Assembly: GCA_008000375.1 (NCBI GenBank)
Contig: SMOI01000161.1
Coordinates: 37,868-76,036 of the forward strand
Direction of reading: 5' to 3'
Length of the DNA stretch: 38,169 nt
Source of the DNA: Poteriospumella lacustris
Lineage: Eukaryota; Sar; Chrysophyceae; Chromulinales; Dinobryaceae
The translations under genes were made by a program, and so were the position numbers. Below are positions 19,621 to 28,781 of the stretch, piece after piece. The notes under the pieces are model-generated. The model was not told the DNA's origin, made no database searches, and saw nothing but the letters and a program-made list of their open reading frames with translations. Positions within the stretch are counted from its first letter, which is position 1. Each line of letters begins with the position of its first letter.

Positions 19621-19963
19621 GCGTCGTCCGCGCCGAGGCGCCAGGCGCCTTTCTGTATATAACCGACACCCGCCGACGGCACACGACTGAGAAGCGACGC
19701 ATAGTTACTGTAGGTGGCACTAGGCGATTACGCAGCGGTGGGATGCAACGATCGAAAAACAGGCAACGGAATGATGAGCGACGGCGACGGGCGACGGGCG
19801 ACGAGTGACAAAACTGGCGGCGCGGCCGACGGTCGGCGGCGTGTGACGAGTGGCGCGAGACGCATAAATATGTACAAGCTGACAGCGGTGTGTGTGGCGG
19901 GGGTCGGGAAATGATGCAGGGCTCAAAAACGGGTTTGGCGAAGCGCGGCGAGTGGCGCCGACG
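19621..19963. other. Convergent spacer, no gene seen
   Basis: 343 bases between the 3' ends of two convergent genes. It contains a GCGACGGGCGACGG-type short repeat near 19780-19805 and an AT-rich patch near 19862-19875 (CATAAATATGTACAAG). No gene seen. Confidence 0.4.
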
Positions 19964-21203
19964 CTACGCAAAGACGCGCGGCGCGGCGAACGACGTCGCG
20001 GGAGCGTCGCCTGCGAGCGGCAGCGTAGGCAGCGACGACGGCCACAGCGAGTCGAGCGCGTACGTGGGCGCGACGAGCCCGACCGTTTGCAAGATGCGCA
20101 CGGACTCGGCGTAGACGGCGGTGTCGATGGTGGCGAGGCGGAAGTGGCGGCCGCTGGCGACGAGGAGGCCCTCGTCGTCGCTGTCGCAGGGCGAACACGC
20201 CTTGTCCTCGTCCATGGCGACCGCGGCTTCGCCGGCGTTCACCGTCTGTGCCGTGTACTCGACCGAGGACAGCCACAGGCGGGCATCGGCTTCCTTGTGG
20301 CCGAACTCGCGGACGATCTGCGACGCGGCAACATTCGCATCGGCGACGAAGAGCGTCGCCGCCTCTGCCAGCGCTGGAAACAGACCGCGCTCCACCGCCG
20401 AGCGCAGGAAGGGAGACGAAGCGGACGCAGAGGACATGACCAGACTGAAGGCCGGCCAAGGCGTGCACACGTCGTCGATCTACACGGGCAGCGTACAACG
20501 GACGGTTAAGCAGCGAACCGACAACGACCTCGCCCCGCTGCCAAGGCGACTCACCTTACGCAGCACGTTCGCATCAAAATCAGGCTTCGTGGTGAAGGTC
20601 TCCCACAAGAACACGTCGAAGAGGTCGTCGGCGATGCCCTTCTTCAACCCGACGAAGTCGTGGGCCACGACGAAGTCGAGTTCGACGCCCAACAGGCCTC
20701 GCGTCATCGCCATGTACGACGCCATCGTCTGCGAACCGCTCCCAGGTCGAGAAATGCCCACGCGAAGCTTTGGGGAAGCTTCTCCCGTGACGCGCTGGCG
20801 ATGGGCGTATAAACTAGCGACCGTCGTGACCGACGCAGGAAGCGCCGGTGAGGCAGCCACCGCCCAAATCAAAGGCGACGAGACCCAGGTGCCCACCAAC
20901 TCAACAGGACGTCCTTTGGCATTTGCAACAATGAAGGCATCAGAAACTGTCATAGCAATGTCTGCCTCGCCGGTCTCAAGCATCGTGAGCATCTTGCCAG
21001 TGCCTTCCGGAACCGACAAAACTTGCAAATCAACCTGCAGCGGCGGAAGAGCTAATGACAAGAGTCTTCCCTTTTCGTGCAAAAGGAAGTCTTACATTGT
21101 ACTTGTCGTCCAAATGCAAAGCCTTCACCATGGAGACAGGGATGTTCACTTGCTCTGGGACGCAGGCCAAGCGCACTGTCATGGTCGACGTCAGCGATTT
21201 CAT
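19964..21203 (-). CDS. NMT1/PBP2-type periplasmic-binding-protein-like protein (Ca3427-like)
   Basis: Exons 21096-21203, 20555-21034 and 19964-20479; introns of 61 and 75 bases begin GTAAGA and GTGAGT and end AG. The product is 367 residues. The type 2 binding-protein fold shows in VRLACVPEQVNIPVSMVKAL (strand and ligand-facing helix), MLETGEADIAMTVSDAFIV, the hinge-like LRVGISRPGSGSQTMAS, and FVGLKKGIADDLFDVFLWE. This fits the SBP/NMT1 family, and the eukaryotic Ca3427-like subgroup in particular. There is no signal peptide or lipobox, so it should be cytosolic; relatives are linked to binding small molecules such as thiamine-pathway intermediates, but the ligand here is unknown. The acidic loop CSPCDSDDEG in exon 3 is an insertion. 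The start is the ATG at 21203. The gene is divergent from the SBDS gene. The introns argue against bacterial contamination. Confidence 0.82.
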
Positions 21204-21882
21204 GGTCGTTTGCAATCAAAACGATGATTCGGAACAAGGAACAAGCGATCTGCTTCACAGAAGCCAGCACTTATGCAACAAAGGAGGCAGAAAACGATTG
21301 TGAGAATCACCAGATTCGCCGGCGCGGTCGTTGCTGCCAGTCAACTTCTTGTTTTCGGTGGCATTTCCCAGCGCTGACGCACCCAGACGGACGCACGAGC
21401 GTGAAGTGGACCTCGGCCGCAGACCGCCCGCTTCTGGAAGCACCTTCGGCCCGCCACACTCCCACCCCACACCACTTTGTGCAACTGCAACGTCCCAGCC
21501 GAAACGCTTCTGTGCCACCTCACCGTTCCCCGCACCATTCCCCTCACCTCCTCGACCTTCTTCTTTCGATTTGACTGCAATAACTACAAGTTGCGTTACC
21601 GCTATGTGCCCTTAATGAAGCACCGTCCTTATGTTGTTTTTAGCGTTGTCATTCGCAAGTCTAACCTTCACTGTTTCTGTTCCGCGTGCGTAGCGGGGCC
21701 CAACACGCGGACGCAATCCCTTCGAACGTGGCAGCAGGAGGGGACTGACATGTCGACAACCGCCCTCCTTTCATGTCACGGGTCCTTTCGATCGCCTCCT
21801 TTCTTCCTCTCCTCATCGTTCGCAGCTGCCGTTCTGCTCGAAATGATTGTCGCTTCGAAGTCATTTCCTTTCGAATGAAGTC
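21204..21882. promoter_or_regulatory. Divergent spacer between the binding-protein-like and SBDS genes
   Basis: 679 bases between opposite start codons, presumably carrying both promoters. The middle is C-rich on the plus strand (21440-21560). No recognisable gene or strong repeat seen. Confidence 0.4.
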
Positions 21883-22373
21883 ATGTCGCTATCATCGAAG
21901 CATTACGCCAATCTCCTGTATCGACGAAAGAACCATGAGGTGGGTTCTACCACGAAATCTCCAGAGTTCATTATCCGCTTGTATCCTGACGAGTTCAAGC
22001 AATGGAAAAGGTGTAAGTGTTTGACCTTTATGCTTCCTTCTCTCGTTGTTTCAGGCCCATGTCGCGTTTAGGCCCATCAGAAGTACCTTTAAGTGAAGTT
22101 GTTGACGCGTGGGAAATATATGTTGCGAAAGGAGGAGCTCATACTGGGCATTTAGAGAGGCCACCGCATCAATTACTTCAAGAAATATTTGGATCAACGA
22201 AGTTTGAAGACATTTTTAGTTTCATGGCGGAACATGGCCATTTGGACGAATGCCCGCGCCATGGAGACTTGGAGGGGCATGAAAAAGGGTAAGTTCCTTT
22301 GAGCTCAAACTTCACTCATATGTTTAAGCAGCGTTGAACGATTCTTCTCTACAGAGCATACCTAAAGAAATAG
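21883..22373 (+). CDS. Small SBDS-domain protein, Rtc3-like
   Basis: Exons 21883-22010, 22055-22288 and 22355-22373, introns of 44 and 66 bases; product 126 residues. The single domain is the N-terminal SBDS fold: EFIIRLYPDEFKQWKR, then PLSEVVDAWEIYV, then LERPPHQLLQEIFGSTKFED and FSFMAEHGHLD. Full-length SBDS (about 250 residues, 60S ribosome maturation) has two more domains; this copy ends after the first, like yeast Rtc3, which also closes with a Lys/Gly-rich end and an AY pair. Intron 1 uses the donor GTGTAAGT; the more typical GTAAGT two bases later would bring a stop. Exon 3 is only 19 bases, coding AYLKK. An acceptor two bases later would give a different 24-residue end, so the C-terminus is less sure. 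Likely RNA-related; details unknown. Confidence 0.85.
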
Positions 22374-22551
22374 TCGGAAGAACTGACCCAACTAAATGTG
22401 TTTCTGTCGAAGTCACTTGGGACAGATATTAAAGGCCATAAATAGTTAATTTGATGTTCGAAAAGAATATGAATGTGACAAAATATTGACAATGTCAAGA
22501 GACACGCGCGCGGTCCTCAACCGAAGGTCATCATTTCGAATTGCTTGCTGC
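22374..22551. other. Short convergent spacer
   Basis: 178 AT-rich bases between the ends of the SBDS gene and the coiled-coil gene, holding both 3' UTRs. Nothing else seen. Confidence 0.4.
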
Positions 22552-25500
22552 TTAAACGGGAATTCCCGCATCTCGCAGTCGTTTGGCTAACACGGTCGCC
22601 TTGTGATGTTCACGGTCCACTGCGTCAGTGGCCGCCGCTAGCTCCATCTTCACGCGAATCATTTCATCGATCAGTTTGTCGTTTTCTTGTGCTTCACGCT
22701 GCAGCTTGTCCTGCAGTTCTTGAACTTGTCGAAGAACTTCGCCGGAGCTCGAGCCCTGGCTGCCCGCTGAGCCTTGCTGAGCGTAGTAACCAGTAACGCT
22801 GTCCAACAACGACGACATCAGCACCACTTTGTCTTTGGCAGCCACGCCACGAAGCGCATTAGAAGGAGGCAACGATTTCTTCGTCTTTTCTGGCAGCAAC
22901 GCCAACAATTTCTCCGCCAGCTGCAGGAAGGTTGTCTCGTAGAGTCGGACATCGTCCGAGGCGGGATCGTTGGCGGCGATGTTCTTCATCCGCACGTTCA
23001 ATCGCTTCAATTCATCTTCCAGCATTTTGTTCTGCTCCTGGACATCTGATATCTGTTGCTCCTTCTCAGCCAGCTGTGCGAGATACACGGTAGCATCCGC
23101 AGTGTTGCCCGATGACGCATGACCATTGGTTTGCGCTTGTCGCTCGCTGACGTAGAAGTTGGTGACAGAGTCCACCAACGACAGAATCAAGGAGCTATTC
23201 TCTTGCGCTGTCCGTGAATTGTCCCCGTTCAACTGTTGCAAGGAGGCTGAAAGAGTCTTCTTCGTCTTCTCTGGTAGCACTCCGATCAACTTATCCGCGA
23301 TGGATCGCAGCGCATGCTTGTACACGGCCACGTCTTGATGGGCAGCATCCGCGGGCTGGTGGGCGGCGGACGCGGCAGCCTTCTGTTCCTCCAGCTGCTC
23401 CTCGATGTATACGATGTACTCCTGCGCTTGGTCGAGCTTGCCTTGGAGCGCTTTGACTTCCGCCTGCTGGTTGCCATTGGCGCCGGATGGCGTCGATGAG
23501 GTAGCTTTGGCCTTCTGTTGGGCATCTGCGACCTCTTTCTGCAATCGCTGGACGTCCGCATCCTTTGCAGCGAGTTGTTCGTCCTGGTAGGCGATGTACT
23601 CCTTCGCCTGGTCGATTTTGCCTTGCAGATCCTTCAGCTTCGCCTCGAAGGCAGCCGTTGCAGCCGCGGTGGAACTGGACGAGGCCTGAGCCTTGCGTAA
23701 ATTGCCCAGCTCTTGCTCCTGATCCGACAGGCGCTTTTGAAGTTCCTGAAGCTGCGTCTTCGCGTGCTGATACTCGGCCACGCCCTTCTGCATACTCGCA
23801 CTCAGCTCCTGCGACTGCGCCTTCTCCGCCGCCAGCTCCTCCGACAACCGACCGATCTCCGCGTCACGCTCCGCCATCTGCTCGTCCTGGTACGCGATGT
23901 ACTCCTTCGCCTGGTCCACCTTCGCCTGCAGGTCCGCGCTCACGTGGCTCTGAGACGCAGTGGCGCTCTTCACGCTCTGCTCGAGCGTCTTCACGCTCTC
24001 CGTCAGGTCGGCGATCTGGTCCTGCAGCGTATTCAGCTGCTTGTCCTTGTCAGCGACGGCGGCTTGGAGAGTGGCGATCTCGTCGTCCTTCGCCGCGAGG
24101 GCCTCGTCTTGGTAGACGATGTACTCTTTGGCCTGGTCCACCTTCGCCTGCAGGTCTGCCACTTCGCCGCTGTGCGCTGCTTGCTTCTTGGCGGCTGCGA
24201 GCTCTGCCTCCAGATGGGCCACCTTGTCAGAGGCGACCTTCAGCTCTTGTGCCTTGGCAGTGAGCTGCGCTTTCGATTTGTCGAGGCTCTGGGCGAGCGC
24301 CTGGTACTCCGCCACACCCTTCTGCATACTCGCACTCAGCTCCTGCGACTGCGCCTTCTCCGTCGCCAGCTCCTCCGACAACCGACCGATCTCCGCGTCA
24401 CGCTCTGCCATCTGCTCGTCCTGGTACGCGATGTACTCCTTCGCCTGGTCCACCTTCGCCTGCAGGTCCGCGCTCACGTGGCTCTGAGACGCAGTGGCGC
24501 TCTTCACGCTCTGCTCGAGCGTCTTCACGCTCTCCGTCAGGTCGGCGATCTGGTCCTGCAGCGTATTCAGCTGCTTGTCCTTGTCAGCGACGGCGGCTTG
24601 GAGAGTGGCGATCTCGTCGTCCTTCGCCGCGAGGGCCTCGTCTTGGTAGACGATGTACTCCTTGGCCTGGTCGACCTTCGCCTGCAGGTCCTGCAGCTTC
24701 TGAGTGGCGCTGCTGTCCTCCGCTTTCTTCGACTGCGCGGCGACCGCCAGTTGCTGCTGCAGCTCCGCCACCTGCTGCTGGGCGGCGGTCGCTGTGTTCT
24801 TCGCGGCCTGCAGCTCCTTCTCCAGCGACTGCGACTGCGCCTCGAGTACGTCGATCTGGTCCTGCAGGTCCTTCGCCCTCTCATCGCCTTGCGACACCTG
24901 CGTCTGCAGGCCGGCGATCTCGCCGTCCTTCGCCGCGAGGGCCTCGTCCTGGTAGACGATGTACTCCTTGGCCTGGTCGACCTTCGCCTGCAGGTCCTGC
25001 AGCTGCTCCGACGCGCTGTTGTCGCTGTGCTTCTGCGACTGCGAGGCGACCGCCAGTTGCTGTTGGAGCTGGGCGATCTGTTCCTGAGCCGCGGTGGCGG
25101 CGTTCTTGGCGGTCTGCAGCTCCTTCTCCAGCGACTGCGACTGCGCCTCGAGCACCTCGACCTGGTCCTGCAGGTCCTTCACCGTCGCCAGGCCGGCCGC
25201 CCACTTCGCGTCCCATTCGCCGAGCTGTGCCTGGCACTGCGCCAGCTCTTCGTCCTTCGTCGCGAGGGTCTCGTCCTGGTAGGCGATGAAGTCGCGCGCC
25301 TGGTCGACCTTCGCCTGCATCTCCTGCAGCCGCTGCTCCACCGCCGCAGCGTCCTCGCCGCCTGTTGCCGCGGTAGGAGGAGCCGCGTTCTTCAGCGCCG
25401 CGATCTCGTCCTGCGCCTCGTACAGCTGGCGCTCTTTGTCCTCCACTTCGGCCTGCAGCAGCTGCAGCTGGGCGCGGTACGTCTCGATGTCGTCCTTCGC

Positions 25501-27997
25501 CTTCGCCAGCGCTGCGTCCAGAGCCGCTGTCGCCGCCGGCGCAGGCGCCGCACTCGTCGTCGTCGTCGCTGTCGTCGCGTTCGCCTCGTGCTCATCGAGC
25601 GCCGCCTGCGCGTCCATCAGCTGCGTCTGCACCTCCATCATCTCCGACTGCAGCGTCTGGTACCTGCCGTCCCAGTCGGCGATCTGCTCGTCCTGATACG
25701 CGATGTACTCGGCCGCCTGGCGCAGCTTCTCCTCCAGCTCGGCCAGCTTCGCCGTCGAATCGCTGCTCTTCGGAGCGGCGGTAGCGGCGGCGGCGGCGGC
25801 CTGGTCGTATTCGGCCAGCGCCGCCTTCGCCTCCTCGAAGAACGCGCTCGTCTCGTTGTGCTTCGCCGTCAGCGCCGTCAGGTCGGCGAGCGCCTTCTCC
25901 TTCGCGGCCTCCTCCTCGACGAGCGCCTGCCGCAGCGCCTCGAACTCGACGTCCGAGTGCAGCTGCGACAGCGGGTGGCCATCGGCGGCCAGTTTCACGG
26001 CGGCGCCGCGCGTAGCATTCGCCTGCGCCGCCGCCAGCTGCTCCGTCTGCTCGTCGATGGTCGCGTTCGCGTGGCGCAGCTTCTCCGTCAACTCGGCGAC
26101 CTCTGCCGCCGCGGTGGACGGGGCGGCGGTCTCGGCCACCTGCGCCTCGAGCGCGGCGATCTGTTCGCTTTGGTAGTCGATGTACTCCTTCGCCTGCAGC
26201 AGCTTCGTCTGGAACTCGCCGAGCGAGGCCTGCAGGTCCTCGATCTCCTGTTGCTGGTGCGCGATGAAGCCCTTCGCCTGCTCCAGCTTCAGCTCTTGGC
26301 TCGCGACCGTTTGCTCCAGCGCCGATTGCGTCTGCGCGTTGCTGGTCGTCGCGTCGCCGTGCTCGGCCAGCTGCTGACGCAGCGCCGCGACTTCGGCCGT
26401 CAGCGTCGCGAGCGCGGTCTCTTGGTAGGCCACGTACTGCGCGGCCTGCGCCAGCTTCTCCTCCTGCACCACGAGCACCGACTTGGCCAGGCTCAGCTCG
26501 CTGTCCTTCTCGTCCAGCAGCGCCCGGGGCACGAAGCCAACGGGCGTCGCTGTCGGGGCCAACGCGGGCGCCATCGGTGCCATCGGCGGTGCCATCGGGA
26601 CAGGCGCCGGCGCTGCCGGTGCGACAGGCGCAGCGACAACGGGCGACGACGGTTGGCTGTCGTCGAGCGCTGGCGGCGCGGGAGGAGGGGCCACGAACTG
26701 GGCCGCATGAAGAACGGCAGCTGGGGCAGCAGGTGGCGCAGCAGGTGGCGCAGCAGGGGCCGGCACTGGCGGAGCGACCGCGATCTCGTCGAGCGGCGGC
26801 ATCGGCAGCGGCGGCGCGGCTTTGACGGGCGACGTCGACGCGCTGCCGGCGAAGGAAGGACGCGTCGGGCCGAAGGGGTTGCCCGGCGACGGTCGCGAGA
26901 TCTTCGCGGACACCGGCGGCGGTGAGGCTGGCACTGGCGGTGGCACGGGCGGTGGCACTGGCGGCGCCAAGGCGAAGTCGTCGTCGACGGGGAACGCAGG
27001 CGGCGCAGGCGGCGCTGGCGGCAGCGCGGGCGGCAGAGGCGGTGGTGGCAGAGGCGCCGTGTCGACAGGGTCGCTCCATTCGTCGAAGGCGGGCGGTGCA
27101 CGAGACGGGCTGCTGCCGAACGGGTCGCCGAACGGGTCGAAGTCCACCGCGGCGCCGTCCAGCGCCGATTTGAAGGCGTCGGACTGTTGGCTCACGCCGC
27201 GCATGCGATCGCCGCCGTTGGACAGGGGCGTTCCACTGGCAAACGGATCGTCGTCTGTTTCTCCGAATGGGTTGGTCTGCAGCAGGGACAGCGGTTAGAG
27301 ACGTGACAACGCTCGACGCCGACGCCGACGCCGACGCAGAGGGCACACGACTTACCGAGGCGGTGAGCGACATCGACGGTGCGGCCGATGGCGGGAGGCG
27401 AGGCGCTCTGGTCGCATTCGGTGCAGCAGCAGGGGCAGCAGCAGGCGCAGCTGCGGGGGACGGCGCGGAGAAGCCGTGGTCGGAGGTGTTGATGCTCTGC
27501 TGTGACGCGGACGACGACAGCGCAGGCTTCCCGTCCAAGCGACGGTACCGAATCACCAACTGAATCTGAGAGCCCGGAAAGGCCGACTGTTCGAGGAGGA
27601 AGGTCCGGTCGATCGGTTGCGTGCCCTCTTCGATGAAGGTGTGCAGCGGCAGCGACGTTTGGCCGATGGCCACGTGCGACTGCATCATGCCGCGCTTGCG
27701 CTTGCGAACAGTCAGCTTTCCGGCCTTTTCTTGGTACGTACCAGACGCTTCCTGATACATGGTCGCCTCTAGATTCAACGTCTCGGCGATGATAATGACC
27801 GCATCGCCAGTGGAGCCCACTTTGGCCTCCTTCTCGGTCGTGTTGATGTGGTGTTTGCTGCCTCTCTCGATCAAGACGCTGACCGTGCAGTCCTTTTCCA
27901 GCCCTTGACCAGGCTTCTTCAAGGTGACGGAGTTGATTTGGATGTCAAACATGAATTTGATCTCTCCCACGGCTCCTGATTTCTTCCGGTTCAACAT
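22552..27997 (-). CDS. NT-C2 domain protein with NPF/DPF motifs and a long YQDE-repeat coiled coil
   Basis: Exons 27356-27997 and 22552-27276, with a 79-base GTAAGT...CAG intron. The product is 1788 residues. Residues 1 to about 150 form an N-terminal C2-like domain of the EEIG1/EHBP1 type: KFMFDIQINSVTL, CTVSVLIERG, TGDAVIIIAETLNLEATMY, and LTVRKRKRG. Residues about 215-430 carry TNPFGETDDDPF, FDPFGDPF and GNPFG motifs, then long Pro/Ala runs; NPF and DPF peptides bind EH-domain and AP-2-type endocytic adaptors. From about residue 470 to the end is coiled coil, with 12 repeats of a YIxYQDExLAxxD-like unit between about 490 and 1505. The family suggests linking membrane or Rab vesicles to actin or endocytic machinery; that is inference. 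The start is the first in-frame ATG (27997), directly before the domain. A longer N-terminus with another exon is not excluded. Confidence 0.88.
23770..24690 (-). repeat. Near-identical internal direct duplication, 534-base spacing
   Basis: Within the coiled-coil gene, about 23785-24130 and about 24319-24664 are the same sequence at a constant offset of 534 bases (178 codons), with only two or three mismatches over about 345 bases. Homology fades on both sides into the general YQDE repeat. The offset is a multiple of three, so the frame is kept. Confidence 0.9.
24650..25270 (-). repeat. Older internal direct duplication, 306-base spacing
   Basis: About 24652-24880 and 24958-25190 are alike at an offset of 306 bases (102 codons), clearly more diverged than the 534-base pair. 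Both copies encode a YIVYQDE or YIAYQDE unit followed by an EVLEAQSQSLEKELQ-like stretch. Confidence 0.8.
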
Positions 27998-28781
27998 CTT
28001 GGCGCGTGTCTCTGGGTCGGGAAAGACAGACAGTTCACGAACGAAAACCACGCCACCAGCGAGACGTCACCGAGATCAAGCAATAGTCTCAAGGCACCGT
28101 AATTGACAAATGAGACTTGACGTCGGATTGGGGTTCGACGATGGTCCAAGCTTAGGAACGTTGTGGGCCCAGCAGAGCCGATGACCTGCGCCAGCCGCGG
28201 CGGCGGTGAACGTTGCTCGTCGCGTCGCTGTGGCGGCTGCGACGACGACGACGACGACGACGACGACCGACCGACGGAAAGGACCGGTTACTTTGGCGTC
28301 GTATTGAACATTGACCGTCTCGTTTGGGGGCGAAAGGGCTCCTCCCCTACGGGCGGCACTGCCTCGCCCAGTCCCCGCGGGGATCAACCGATGGCCACCT
28401 GCCAAATGCCAAATGCCCAGTGCAATGCGATGCAAATCTCTTCTAAGGTTCAGCAGCCATTTCCTGTCTGTCTGGGAGACTCTCGCCTGTGGTTGGCAGA
28501 GACCAGGGTCAAGGTTGCAGTGCACGAGCAGTCAAACAGGGAGGGTTACAAGGCGAAACGCGGCGCTCTTATATTCTATGGCGGAGGAATAATAAAAAGT
28601 GATCAAAATTCAGATGTAAATGAATGACAAAGCAAATGCGTGAAATAGGCAAACCAATGGGGTCTTGGCGGTACGTTGAGGAAATATAACAGAAACGCCA
28701 TCGAATAGTGAACAAGTTTCGAGCAATGTGGTTATGTACAGAGTCGCGGCGGTGGATCAAAAATGGCAGTCGTGTTTCGCT
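27998..28781. other. Spacer upstream of the NT-C2 gene and downstream of the sulfatase
   Basis: 784 bases. It contains a (CGA)n microsatellite at about 28238-28266, a short ACCTGCCAAATGCCAAATGCC repeat near 28397-28418, and an AT-rich part from 28580 to 28700 that is probably the sulfatase 3' UTR. No gene recognised. Confidence 0.4.

Noticed and set aside
23713-26925. A 1070-codon plus-strand open frame opposite the coiled-coil gene.
   Set aside because: It mirrors the repeat on the minus strand (Leu/Arg/Val periodicity), while the minus-strand protein has a clear domain and splice site.
28238-28266. (CGA)n run considered as part of a coding acidic stretch.
   Set aside because: No surrounding frame has protein character or splice sites; treated as a microsatellite.
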